A DNA stretch of 64,000 bases from CAYUVA01 sp964448115 [NCBI: uncultured bacterium] (lineage in GTDB: Bacteria; CAYUVA01): contig CAYUVA010000004.1 of assembly GCA_964448115.1 (NCBI GenBank), forward strand, positions 62,001 to 126,000. The letters are read 5' to 3'. The first letter of the stretch is position 1, and every line of letters starts with the position of its first letter. The position numbers were made by a program, and so were the translations under genes. Below are positions 8,440-17,535 of this stretch, one piece after another. A model generated the notes under the pieces. It was not told the DNA's origin, ran no database searches, and saw only the letters and a program-made list of their open reading frames with translations.

Positions 8440-9119
8440 TCTTCTTTTTCTTCTTTAAGCAGATCGGGGCGGTTCTCCCTGGTTCGCTTTAAAGCCATCT
8501 CTTTACGCCATTGGCTAATCTTCTCATGATGACCAGATAACAGCACGCCAGGTACCCTCCAGCCCCTGTATTCTTCGGGTCTGGTATATTGCGGGTATTC
8601 GAGAAGCCCCTCTTGGAAGGACTCCTCCCCAAGTGCCTCCTCATCAAGCACCCCGGGCAGCAACCTGGTTACCGCATCGATTACCACCAACGCCGGCAAC
8701 TCTCCGCCGGTCAATATGTAGTCCCCGATGGAAAGCTCCATGTCAGCCAGGTGTTCGCTGACCCGGTGATCCACTCCCTCGTATCTTCCACAGATTAGTA
8801 TTACCTGCTCCAGGTTGGATAATTCGCTTGCTATCTGCTGCTTGAAGAGCTTTCCCTGGGGCGTCAGCAGAATAACCCTGCTGGCTTCTTTCCTTTGTAT
8901 GTTGTTTAGTGCCTCGAAGATAGGCTCTATCTTCATCACCATGCCACTTCCGCCGCCAAAGGGGTAATCATCGACACAGCGGTGCTTATCCCTGGCGAAT
9001 GTCCTTATATCAACCAGCTTTATGTCGATCAAACCATCCGAGCGTGCCTTTTTCAGGATCGAGTATGCAAGGGGACTATCAAACATGCCCGGGAAAAGGG
9101 TAAGGACTACAAACTCCAT
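8436..9119 (-). CDS. trmD: tRNA (guanine-N1)-methyltransferase TrmD
   Basis: TrmD methylates G37 of tRNAs, which prevents +1 frameshifting. The 227-residue protein shows the start [19 protein letters not shown], the [11 protein letters not shown] loop, the [12 protein letters not shown] segment and the trefoil-knot SAM site [16 protein letters not shown]. The length is normal. It follows rimM by one base and overlaps the SPOUT methyltransferase gene, so it sits inside the ffh-rpsP ribosome-assembly operon. Confidence 0.96.
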   Translation of the reverse strand: MEFVVLTLFPGMFDSPLAYSILKKARSDGLIDIKLVDIRTFARDKHRCVDDYPFGGGSGMVMKIEPIFEALNNIQRKEASRVILLTPQGKLFKQQIASELSNLEQVILICGRYEGVDHRVSEHLADMELSIGDYILTGGELPALVVIDAVTRLLPGVLDEEALGEESFQEGLLEYPQYTRPEEYRGWRVPGVLLSGHHEKISQWRKEMALKRTRENRPDLLKEEKED

Positions 9120-9120
9120 C

Positions 9121-9648
9121 TTAGAGATCCAGCATACCCTCCAAGGGATCTACCCTGATCACCCTGTTTTCAATGTCAACGAGCTTTATCACCTCACTGA
9201 TGAACGGGATAAGGTATTCCTTTTCATCCTGTTTTACTACCAGTATGTCGCAACTGCCATAGTTCTGACCATCATCTACTACACCAAGAAGAGAATCATC
9301 GGGTAAAAGGACCTGGCAACCTATAAGATCGAACCAATAATATTCATCCTCTCCAAGCTGGTTGATCTCTTTCTCGCTGATGCAGATCAGGCATCCGGTC
9401 AGCTCTTTAGCCGCCTCTATTTCCGAGATCCCCTCGAATTTTATAAGGAAATTGCTCTTGTAAGGTTTTGCACTTAAGACCTCAAGTCTGCCTAAATATT
9501 CATCATCCCTAGTGATGTGTAGTCGCCTGGTCTTCATTAGTTTCTCGGGGAAATCGGTCATTGGATAAAGCACAAGCATCCCTTCGGTTCCCCATGTCCT
9601 GCCGAGTTTACCCACGGCAACGAGATCTTCTTCAGGAGACAAGCTCAT
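9121..9648 (-). CDS. rimM: ribosome maturation factor RimM
   Basis: This 175-residue 30S assembly factor has the N-terminal barrel ([18 protein letters not shown], about 10-27) and the C-terminal PRC-barrel, with the [11 protein letters not shown] segment and the terminal [21 protein letters not shown] pattern in outline. It binds ribosomal protein S19 during 30S maturation. Its start directly abuts the khpA stop and trmD follows after one base, the classic rpsP-khpA-rimM-trmD order. Confidence 0.93.
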   Translation of the reverse strand: MSLSPEEDLVAVGKLGRTWGTEGMLVLYPMTDFPEKLMKTRRLHITRDDEYLGRLEVLSAKPYKSNFLIKFEGISEIEAAKELTGCLICISEKEINQLGEDEYYWFDLIGCQVLLPDDSLLGVVDDGQNYGSCDILVVKQDEKEYLIPFISEVIKLVDIENRVIRVDPLEGMLDL

Positions 9649-9891
9649 CTATTCCATGATCTCGAGCATTATCTTCTTTTCTGATACGCTGCCGGCGACT
9701 CCCAATATTGTGCGCATAGCCTTGGCAGTTCTTCCCTGTTTGCCGATTACCCGACCAAGTTCTTTTTCAGGGACATGCAGCTCTACGACGATTGTTTTCT
9801 CGCCCTCAACTTCCTTTACCTGGACGCTATCCGGGTCTTCGACGAGGTACCTTGCGATGAATTGAACTAGTTCTCCGGGTGATTTTGCCAT
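9649..9891 (-). CDS. khpA: KH-domain RNA-binding protein KhpA
   Basis: This 80-residue single KH domain has the GxxG loop VIGKQGRTAKAMRTIL at about residues 50-65. KhpA pairs with KhpB (Jag) in RNA binding linked to cell elongation in Gram-positives, and is usually encoded between rpsP and rimM, as here. Length and context both fit. Confidence 0.92.
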   Translation of the reverse strand: MAKSPGELVQFIARYLVEDPDSVQVKEVEGEKTIVVELHVPEKELGRVIGKQGRTAKAMRTILGVAGSVSEKKIMLEIME

Positions 9892-9948
9892 TTGAGCAAC
9901 CTTCCTATGTTTGTTCTGTTTTGGGGTTTTATTTTATGACCGATTCAC

Positions 9949-10215
9949 CTAGTATGCAAAGTCGTTATCCAATTCTTTAGCCCTGTATTTTTTGATCAAG
10001 CTGGACACCGTTTCGCTTGGTTTCGCACCTTTTTCAAGCCAGTAATCGATCCGCTCAATATTCATTTTGACCTCTGGAGGCTCCTTCTTGGGATCGTATG
10101 TGCCCAGGTTCTCAAGATAAGCTCCATCCCTTCTGTTGCGCGAATCGATCGCAATAATCCGGTAGAAGGGATTGTTTTTAGAGCCCATTCGCGTCAGTCG
10201 TAGTTTTACACTCAA
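9949..10215 (-). CDS. rpsP: 30S ribosomal protein S16
   Basis: The 88-residue protein begins SVKLRLTRMGSKNNPFYRI and continues with DSRNRRDGAYLENLGTYDP, both diagnostic of S16. It lies 19 bases after ffh and 57 bases before khpA. Start ATG at 10215 is preceded by GGAGGAAGCTAAGA on the minus strand. Confidence 0.97.
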   Translation of the reverse strand: MSVKLRLTRMGSKNNPFYRIIAIDSRNRRDGAYLENLGTYDPKKEPPEVKMNIERIDYWLEKGAKPSETVSSLIKKYRAKELDNDFAY

Positions 10216-10234
10216 TTCTTAGCTTCCTCCTTGG

Positions 10235-11569
10235 TTAGGAAAGTGGAAATCCTTTGGTGAATTTATTAAAAAACGATTGCTTTGTAGCCATCTTCATCAT
10301 CTTTGAGACCATGACGAACTGCTTGAGCAGCCGGTTGACATCGGCGACCGAGGTGCCGCTACCAGCGGCGATGCGTTTACGACGGCTGCCGTTTATTATC
10401 GTATGGTCTCGACGCTCCTGCGGGGTCATGGAAAGGATTATCGCTTCCTGTATCTTCAACTCCTCCTCTGGGATCTGAATATCCTTGATATTCTTCAGTT
10501 GACCGCTCATTCCGGGTATCATTTTTACTATCTGGTCTAAGGGACCCATTTTTTTGAGTTGTTGCATCTGCTGGAGGTAATCATCCAATCCGAAGGTCTG
10601 TTTGCGTATCTTCTCCTCCAGTTTGCGGGCTTGCTCCTCGTCAAAGGCTGCCTCTGCCTTGTCAATGATGCTAAGGATATCCCCCATACCCAGAATGCGC
10701 TGAGCCATGCGATCCGGGTGGAACGGCTCCAGCAGGTCGAGCTTTTCCCCTACCCCGATGAACTTGATCGGCTTGCCGGTTACCGATTTGATCGACAACG
10801 CAGCGCCACCGCGCGCATCGCCATCCATCTTGGTCAGAATGATCCCGCTCAGCTCGATCTGCTTGTTGAAGCTATCTGCTACATTGACCGCATCCTGACC
10901 GGTCATAGCATCGGCGATGAAGAGCACCTCGTTCGGCTCGATGAGCTGCTTCATCTCCCTTAACTCCTCCATCAGAGCCTGGTCGATGTGCAGCCGTCCA
11001 GCGGTATCGACTATCACAACCTGGAACCCCTCGCGCTGCGCGTAATCGACAGCATTCTGTGCGATGACCGGTGGTTTGACATTTTCCTCCGTATAGACCT
11101 CTACCCCCACCTTGGAGCCGACAGTTTTAAGTTGCTGAATAGCCGCCGGTCGATAGATATCGGCTGCCACCAGCAGCGGCTTCTTGCCATCCTGCTTGAA
11201 CTGTCGGGCGAGCTTCCCGCAGGTGGTGGTCTTTCCAGAGCCTTGCAAGCCGACCATCATTATCTTGGTAGGTGGCATGGAGGAGAGCCTCAGTTTCTCG
11301 TGTTTCTCTCCCATCAACATGGTCAGCTCATCGCGAACTATCTTTATAACCTGCTGCCCTGGGGTAAGGCTCTTGAGCACCTCTTCGCCGATAGCTCTTT
11401 GCTCGATATTCTTTATGAAATCCTTGACAACCTTGTAGTTGACATCAGCCTCCAGGAGGGCAAGGCGCACCTCGCGCAGGGCATCCTTGATATTCTTCTC
11501 GTTGAGCTTACCGCGTCCTCTCAGCTTCCTGAGGACCCCGTCAAGCCTCTCTGATAGGTTGTCGAACAT
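10235..11569 (-). CDS. ffh: signal recognition particle protein Ffh (SRP54)
   Basis: This 444-residue SRP GTPase has an N-domain (about 1-85), a G-domain with P-loop GLQGSGKTTTCGKLA and DTAGRLHID, and a methionine-rich M-domain (about 300-444) that includes KMIPGM and the RNA-binding RKRIAAGSGTSVADVNRLLKQF block. It targets nascent membrane proteins to the translocon, relevant for a region so rich in membrane enzymes. It is the first gene of the operon and has a near-perfect promoter upstream. Confidence 0.96.
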   Translation of the reverse strand: MFDNLSERLDGVLRKLRGRGKLNEKNIKDALREVRLALLEADVNYKVVKDFIKNIEQRAIGEEVLKSLTPGQQVIKIVRDELTMLMGEKHEKLRLSSMPPTKIMMVGLQGSGKTTTCGKLARQFKQDGKKPLLVAADIYRPAAIQQLKTVGSKVGVEVYTEENVKPPVIAQNAVDYAQREGFQVVIVDTAGRLHIDQALMEELREMKQLIEPNEVLFIADAMTGQDAVNVADSFNKQIELSGIILTKMDGDARGGAALSIKSVTGKPIKFIGVGEKLDLLEPFHPDRMAQRILGMGDILSIIDKAEAAFDEEQARKLEEKIRKQTFGLDDYLQQMQQLKKMGPLDQIVKMIPGMSGQLKNIKDIQIPEEELKIQEAIILSMTPQERRDHTIINGSRRKRIAAGSGTSVADVNRLLKQFVMVSKMMKMATKQSFFNKFTKGFPLS

Positions 11570-11620
11570 CCTTATTCCCTTAGTCTTAACATAACCATTA
11601 CGCCATTAGACAAGCTAACA

Positions 11621-11648
11621 ATTATAATAATATCAGGATCTATGTCAA
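11621..11648 (-). promoter_or_regulatory. predicted sigma-70 promoter of the ffh operon
   Basis: On the minus strand TTGACA (11643-11648) and TATAAT (11621-11626) are both perfect consensus boxes, 16 bases apart, about 50 bases before the ffh start. The 115-bp element copy 2 begins 22 bases upstream of the -35 box. Confidence 0.7.
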
Positions 11649-11669
11649 AGAGTCAAAAATCTTGGATTA

Positions 11670-11784
11670 TCCCAGGTCTTCAGTTTGATATTGCTTTTCT
11701 TGGAGGAAATCCTTTTCGAGAAAGGATTATCCCCCAAGCCCACTTCCCAAAAGCCTCATCAATTATGTTCTTCCAGTCAAAGGC
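11670..11784. repeat. 115-bp interspersed element, copy 2 (upstream of the ffh promoter)
   Basis: This is the second copy of the element at 3527-3641, in the same orientation and again immediately upstream of a minus-strand sigma-70 promoter. It contains the hairpin AATCCTTT-TCGAG-AAAGGATT. It lies in the 423-base divergent gap between ffh and the GT-C/TPR gene. The remainder of that gap (11785-11992) shows nothing I recognise. Confidence 0.65.
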
Positions 11785-11992
11785 ATTAAGCCCCTGGCTG
11801 AAAAGGATGTTCGTTTTCGGAAATGGGGTTTGCTAAAATAAGAGGCTAACCTGTCTGAAAGGTTAAGTAAATTTCTATGTTGCAAAATAACCCTGAACAT
11901 TCTAAAATCATATAGATAATTGCTATCAAAGGATATCTTGATACTTTGGAGGTTCACCAAGTTGTCTTTAGGGAAGGACAATCGAGCACAAT

Positions 11993-14026
11993 ATGGGTAT
12001 TGAGAATAGCACGACAATAAGGTTCAGGACTTATGACCTGGTTCGCCGACCGCTTCCTCAAAAAATAAGTTACATGGTTATCGCCCTATTGATAATGGTG
12101 TTTCTGGTATCCTTCTCTCCGATTACAAACTACGACATCTGGTGGTATTTGAAGACTGGCGAGGTCATAACCAAGTGGATGTCCATACCTGACGGCGATA
12201 TCTTCACCATTGGGCAAAGGCACTTGCCCTGGTATAATTTCGCCTGGCTCAGTTGTATTATCTTTTACCTTATTCATGGGTTGCTAGGCTTTGGAGGCTT
12301 GATCTTACTCAAGGTGATAATAATCGCTGCGTCCTTTTATTTATTTTATAGGACTGCCGAGTTTCTGGGAGCCTTCAATCCCTTTAGCTACCTGGTTCTC
12401 CTTATCGGCTTAATGGCGATAAAGGACAGGATCATGGTGCGTGGTCATCTGTTTGCATACCTATTGGCAGCGCTACTAGTCTATTTCCTGGAGCGCCATC
12501 TTGATGATCATCGCAAGCTACTCCCCTGGGTGCCTATCATTCTGCTTACCTGGTCTAATCTTCACGGGAGCGCCCTATGGGGTCTGTTCCTGGTTTGGCT
12601 TTACATGTTAAGCAGTGCAGTAAGGTATTTTTTCATCGATATTTATCGGGAAAATTTCCCCCTGAGACACAAGCTAGGATACCTTCTAGTGATAATCGTC
12701 TCCACTGCTGCCATGGCAATCAATCCTTATACAGTAAAGATCTATACATATCCCTTTTGGCATCATGGCAGGGAGCTTTTCGCTGCCAATATCGCCGAGT
12801 GGGCGCCGCTTTTGCATCCGCAGGTAATAAAGCAACCATCGGTACTAGCATTTCTTTTTTACCTGTTTTTTTCAATTGTTATGATCTGTTGTTATATCTT
12901 TGGGCATAGAAAGGCATCACCAAGACACCTGTGTATCTTCATCTTCCCGCTCATATTTATTGTTCAGAGCCATCGATTGAGAGATTTATATGTTATTAGC
13001 ACAATGCCGATAGCGGTATATTATACCGAGAGAGTCTTTGACATGCTTGAGAAAAGAGGCAGGTTTTTATTGTATGCCATTTTGGTCATTGCCGTATTAT
13101 GCTTTGTTATCTTACATGCCTGCCATTCCCCTTTGCCAAAGCAACTATTTGCTGAGGATTACCAGTTGCCCCAAAAGGCAGCGGACTTTATCAAGATCAA
13201 CGACCTGGGCGGAAATATGTATAATTCTTATATTTTCGGTGGTTACCTGATCTACCGATTCTATCCCCATCGACTGGTTTTCATAGATGGCAGAAACCTG
13301 TCCGAGAGGCGGCATAGCGAATACATCGAAGCCAGGGGTGGCATCGAGGCGTTGGAAAAGATCGCCAAGAAGTATAGGATCGAGTACTTCGTGCTTCGCT
13401 ATCCGAGCCGACTGGTGCCCGGAGATGACAATATTCATTACCTGCTGCATTTCTCAGATAGATGGGACCTGGTTTATTGGGATGATACCGCGCTCATATA
13501 TTGTCTGAATCAGGGTGATAATAGAAAGATAACCCAGATATACAGGTTCGATATTATCAATCCAGCCATCTTCGATGTAATGAAGATCCAACCTGCTGAT
13601 TATCCAAAGGCTATCGCCGAGTTCGAGCGCGGCATCAAGAATGCTCCCCATGATCCTTATGCGCTCACCAACCTCGGCATCCTTTATCTGGCTGCCGATA
13701 ATACCTCAAGAGCAGAGGAATACATAAAACTGGCGCTGCTGAATAAGCCCGGATTCGCACCCGCGCTAAACGCGATGGGGAATATATATTTCAAGAAAAA
13801 TCAGACCGAGATGGCAATAAAATATTACCAACGAGCGATAAAAAAGGACAAAAAATTATTTGAAGCCTGGGGGAATCTTGGCATCATCTACTTAAACGAT
13901 GGCAAGTACGATAAAGCTAGGGATTGCTTCCTGAGGGTTCTGCGGTATAATCCAAATGATAAGGGTGCAAAAATCAGACTCACCCAGATTGAACAACTAA
14001 CAAAAAGGGCAAAGCAAAGGGATTGA
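11993..14026 (+). CDS. GT-C-type membrane protein with C-terminal TPR repeats
   Basis: The 677-residue protein has about 11 hydrophobic segments across residues 20-395. The first loop carries NYDIWWYLKTGEVI, the place where GT-C sugar transferases keep their acidic catalytic motif. A soluble region with FGGYLIYRFYPHRLVFIDGR follows, as in uncharacterised membrane proteins of this class. About four TPR repeats follow at roughly 535-670 (ALTNLGILYLA, ALNAMGNIYF, AWGNLGIIYLN). The TPR tail could bring a protein client or partner to the membrane enzyme. No strong ribosome-binding site is seen near ATG 11993; an ATG at 12074 is an alternative. The sugar and acceptor are unknown. Confidence 0.7.
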   Translation: MGIENSTTIRFRTYDLVRRPLPQKISYMVIALLIMVFLVSFSPITNYDIWWYLKTGEVITKWMSIPDGDIFTIGQRHLPWYNFAWLSCIIFYLIHGLLGFGGLILLKVIIIAASFYLFYRTAEFLGAFNPFSYLVLLIGLMAIKDRIMVRGHLFAYLLAALLVYFLERHLDDHRKLLPWVPIILLTWSNLHGSALWGLFLVWLYMLSSAVRYFFIDIYRENFPLRHKLGYLLVIIVSTAAMAINPYTVKIYTYPFWHHGRELFAANIAEWAPLLHPQVIKQPSVLAFLFYLFFSIVMICCYIFGHRKASPRHLCIFIFPLIFIVQSHRLRDLYVISTMPIAVYYTERVFDMLEKRGRFLLYAILVIAVLCFVILHACHSPLPKQLFAEDYQLPQKAADFIKINDLGGNMYNSYIFGGYLIYRFYPHRLVFIDGRNLSERRHSEYIEARGGIEALEKIAKKYRIEYFVLRYPSRLVPGDDNIHYLLHFSDRWDLVYWDDTALIYCLNQGDNRKITQIYRFDIINPAIFDVMKIQPADYPKAIAEFERGIKNAPHDPYALTNLGILYLAADNTSRAEEYIKLALLNKPGFAPALNAMGNIYFKKNQTEMAIKYYQRAIKKDKKLFEAWGNLGIIYLNDGKYDKARDCFLRVLRYNPNDKGAKIRLTQIEQLTKRAKQRD

Positions 14027-14102
14027 CCAGCCTAGATATTTCTGATACCGCTATTAAACATATAGAATATAACAGTAAACTCTTAACCAAAAGGTCGTTA
14101 TT

Positions 14103-15323
14103 GTGAACGAGGAAAATCCAAAGGTTCGCTTCGATATCCAAGCCTTTCCTGTCGAGCACGAGGGAAGGCGAGTGTTCTTAATCCAGGATCACCTGGGACT
14201 AGTACCAGAAAATGTCCTATTCGAGGAGGAAGCTATCTATATCTTGCAGCTCTTGGACGGAAGGGGAACACTCAGGGATATTCAAGAGACCCTCAGTAGA
14301 GCAAGTGGAGGAGAGATCTTCTCCATGGAGGAAGTAGAGGACATGATCAATAAGCTCGATTCCTTTTATCTGTTGGAATCATCGAGATTCAACCAGGCAA
14401 AAGAAGATTTGATGGCAAATTTCGTCTCTGCAGAAATCAGGGAGCCATATCATGCTGGTAGATCGTATCCAGTGGAGGTTTCTGCCATAGAAGAATTTAT
14501 CGATGATTCCCTGAGCCGACCGATCGATACATCCCATCAAGAGCCGTTTGAAAACCTGAAAGGGCTTATAGTTCCCCATATTCATTTCGGCGCTGGAGTG
14601 AATACCTATGGTTCTGGATATAAATTGTTAAAGGGGCAAAAGTACGATCGTGTGATCATTCTGGGCATCGGACATCAGATTATAGATGGTCTGTTTAGTA
14701 TTACTGACAAGGATTTTGTTACCCCACTTGGAACAGTAGCTACCGACAAGGATGCAGTCGATCTGCTACTGGAGGCAGGCGATGACCTTATATGCGATAA
14801 TGACTTTGCCCATCGCACCGAACATTCAATCGAGTTCCAGCTCCTTTATCTTCAACATCTTCTAGGCAGCGATAAGTTCAAGATAATCCCGATCCTGACC
14901 GGCAACTTTGATGGAATAATTTCAGAATACGATGCATTACAGAATGTACCGGGTATGGATGACTTCATAGATGCACTGTCTAAGGAAGCATCCCATTCGG
15001 ATACGCTATTGATTGCAGGTGTTGACCTATCGCATATCGGCTATAAATTCGGGAATTCAGAGCCGGCTATGGAGCTAGAGCAGAAGGCAAGGGATTTCGA
15101 TCTCGAATTACTTGAAGCAATAAAGGTCGCTGATCAGGAGAAATTTTGGAGTTTAGCCAAGAGCTCCTTAAAAGATTTCAATGTCTGCGGCTTGTCTGCC
15201 TTGAGCATTCTTCTTGCTGTAGTACCAAGATTGAGGGGTCATCTTCTGAATTACGATATGTGGCATGAAAAGCAGACCTTTTCTGCGGTCAGCTTTGCTG
15301 CCATGGCATTGACCCAAGAATAG
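14103..15323 (+). CDS. amrB: AmmeMemoRadiSam system protein B (Memo-like) with N-terminal PqqD-like domain
   Basis: The 406-residue protein splits in two. Residues 1-110 look like a PqqD-like winged helix (LGLVPENVLFEEEAIYILQLLDG). Residues 115-405 are a Memo/LigB-like fold with YHAGRSYPVE, the metal-site candidates VPHIHFGAG and RTEHSIEFQLLYLQH, and AGVDLSHIGYKFG. In prokaryotes Memo co-occurs with an AMMECR1 protein and a radical-SAM enzyme, neither of which is in this window. The biochemical reaction of the bacterial family is not established. An ATG is absent at 14103; the start is GTG with a weak upstream site. Confidence 0.8.
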   Translation: MNEENPKVRFDIQAFPVEHEGRRVFLIQDHLGLVPENVLFEEEAIYILQLLDGRGTLRDIQETLSRASGGEIFSMEEVEDMINKLDSFYLLESSRFNQAKEDLMANFVSAEIREPYHAGRSYPVEVSAIEEFIDDSLSRPIDTSHQEPFENLKGLIVPHIHFGAGVNTYGSGYKLLKGQKYDRVIILGIGHQIIDGLFSITDKDFVTPLGTVATDKDAVDLLLEAGDDLICDNDFAHRTEHSIEFQLLYLQHLLGSDKFKIIPILTGNFDGIISEYDALQNVPGMDDFIDALSKEASHSDTLLIAGVDLSHIGYKFGNSEPAMELEQKARDFDLELLEAIKVADQEKFWSLAKSSLKDFNVCGLSALSILLAVVPRLRGHLLNYDMWHEKQTFSAVSFAAMALTQE

Positions 15324-15664
15324 GTTTCAGGGGAATATAAAATCCTCAAACTTGGAAATGATTTTTCTATTGACAGACCTAGAAAAATGATAGACATCCA
15401 ATAACAAAATTATCCTATAATGGTGAATTAGTCGAACCTGTTTTTTATTCAAATGCATCGAGCATTGATGGACATGGATTTTACTCAACTATGGCTTATG
15501 GATCCACAGAACCAGTGGGGAGGTATGGTCCTCACCTGTTTTAATGAACTTACTGATCTATTAAAATCATTTAAAGGGAAATCTTTTAATGAGATTTGCT
15601 TGACGTTAAAACAAAATCATTTAATAATTAAAGATAATTTAAATAATAATATACAATAATTGAT
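15324..15664. other. 341-base AT-rich gap with one doubtful small frame
   Basis: The gap separates the Memo-like gene from the AT-rich GT-C gene. A 68-codon forward frame at 15453-15659 exists (start MHRALMDMDF, end DNLNNNIQ), but it lacks a ribosome-binding site, ends in low-complexity Asn-rich sequence and resembles nothing I know. I do not call it a gene. A TATAAT is present near 15414 without a convincing -35 box. Confidence 0.5.
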
Positions 15665-17236
15665 TTAATTATTTATAAATCTATAATCAAGTAATTCAAT
15701 TTTAGGTTTTTCTTTTGGTAACCTGAATAATATCCATCCATTATTGTATCTTTTGATAACTCTCAATTTCTTAATAAATGGTGCCCATTCTTCCAATTCT
15801 TGGGATTGCCAATATAGTTTTCCTATTAAATTTTCATCAGAAGGTAAAAGCAATCCAAATACTTCGGGCAACTTTTTATTGATTTGATAAAATGTGTCAG
15901 GGGTTAAAGGAACCTCCATTGCCATACATTTCGCATACCATCCTATATCGAAAGATCGACAAGAAATGACTAATTGTCCTTGGGGAACTGTTGCTCGAAG
16001 GTGCTCGAATATCTCTGAATTGTAATTTCCATTAACCTTTTTCTCTATGGATTCAATAAATATGTTCTTTCTTAGATCAAAAATGTATGATGAAGTTCCC
16101 TCAAGAAGTATTAGACTTATAATCATAAATCCTATAATTGGCTTTCGTAAAAGAAAATGATGAATGGCAATTATTGCAGTAGGTATTATTAAAATTAATA
16201 ATGGATAAAAAACTCTTTCTACATAATGAATTGGCAAAATGAATAAATGTAATAACATTACTAATAATGTAAAATAGATTAGAGTAGATTTTTTACTGAT
16301 TTGTTTGATAAACAATGTAGAAATTAAAACAAAAGTTATTGTTAATCTCCATATTTTAGGAATATCATTTATAAAACTAACAATATTTCTTATATATATT
16401 TTTATTATTTCCAGATAATTTGAAAACATAAAATCAAAAATAGAAGGTAAATGATCGCTTTTATACAAAGAATATCCAGGATATGTACTACTAAACATCA
16501 TTATTTCGTACTTTTGAATGCTGAAAAATGGATTACCAGTTTCTAAATAATTTCTAAATATCCAAGGTGTAATACAAATTAAGAAACAAATAAATATAAA
16601 TAATAATGACTTCCTTTTAAGTGATTTTTTAAGAATAATAAAAAGGGGAAGCAAGTACAAAATACCGAGGTATCGACAAAGATATAATAACCCTGCAATT
16701 AAGCCGATTATTTTTCTGCTATTAGAAGTATTTATTAAAAATAAGTATATCATTAAAGATAATAATGTAGCAAATAATGGTTCACTCATGCCGGAGCGAG
16801 ATATAGCTAGAGTTTCCTTATTAGTGCATAAAATAAAACATGCCAATACAGCAAGATAGGTATTATTTGGAATTATAATATTAATAATTTTATAAGTAAT
16901 AAAAATGGTGACAATAACAAAGATTAAACTTTCAATGCCGGCTGCAATATCTTTTTCTCCGAAAAACCTGAAAAAAATCGATAATACTAACGGATGCAGT
17001 GGCGCTCTGAGCAAATCTGGAGGAGGAAAATCATCTATCCAGTTAAGATAAATTGGCGTGAAGCTAAGTACCTTAAAAAATTCTCCTTTGTTTAACAAGG
17101 AGGCTATCTGTGAATATTCAGCGGCATCTGGTAGATATAGACCTTTAAATGTTAATATCCAGTTGATAAATAAAAAAATAACAATTATGAATACTAGTAC
17201 AATCGGCTTCTTTATTAAATTTACTATGTTACTCAC
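15665..17236 (-). CDS. GT39/ArnT-like membrane glycosyltransferase (AT-rich)
   Basis: The 523-residue protein has about ten transmembrane segments and an acidic first loop LYLPDAAEYSQIASLLNKGEF, followed by LLRAPLHPLVLS, the layout of GT-C enzymes that use lipid-phosphate sugars. A soluble C-terminal part (about 425-523) follows. The gene and its flanks are much more AT-rich than both neighbours, with long A/T runs and Ile/Lys/Asn-rich codon use, which suggests recent acquisition. Specificity is unknown. Confidence 0.75.
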   Translation of the reverse strand: MSNIVNLIKKPIVLVFIIVIFLFINWILTFKGLYLPDAAEYSQIASLLNKGEFFKVLSFTPIYLNWIDDFPPPDLLRAPLHPLVLSIFFRFFGEKDIAAGIESLIFVIVTIFITYKIINIIIPNNTYLAVLACFILCTNKETLAISRSGMSEPLFATLLSLMIYLFLINTSNSRKIIGLIAGLLYLCRYLGILYLLPLFIILKKSLKRKSLLFIFICFLICITPWIFRNYLETGNPFFSIQKYEIMMFSSTYPGYSLYKSDHLPSIFDFMFSNYLEIIKIYIRNIVSFINDIPKIWRLTITFVLISTLFIKQISKKSTLIYFTLLVMLLHLFILPIHYVERVFYPLLILIIPTAIIAIHHFLLRKPIIGFMIISLILLEGTSSYIFDLRKNIFIESIEKKVNGNYNSEIFEHLRATVPQGQLVISCRSFDIGWYAKCMAMEVPLTPDTFYQINKKLPEVFGLLLPSDENLIGKLYWQSQELEEWAPFIKKLRVIKRYNNGWILFRLPKEKPKIELLDYRFINN

Positions 17237-17358
17237 GATTTATTGCTATCAGCAAGTAATGGATTAGTCAAGGATGATTTTTCATTTTATTGTTAACATA
17301 AATTTTTATAAGGTCTCCATGCAAAAGTTCAACTGTGCCTTTAAAAACCTAAAGTTAC

Positions 17359-17388
17359 TTGACACAAAGGTATTTTCAGTTATATAAT
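17359..17388 (+). promoter_or_regulatory. predicted sigma-70 promoter of the large secreted protein gene
   Basis: TTGACA (17359-17364) and TATAAT (17383-17388) are perfect boxes with an 18-base spacer. The start codon lies about 140 bases downstream, so a sizeable 5' leader is expected. Confidence 0.65.
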
Positions 17389-17535
17389 ATTGATACTAAA
17401 TGCTTAAATTATGGGTATTTTGATGGGTATGATCGGATACAACTCCCTGACGCCCACTTGGTCTTGCTTCTTTATAGGGCGCATGAGGACGAAGAGAGCA
17501 ATGGTTAATGTTCACAGTGCAACAATCCAAAGAGG

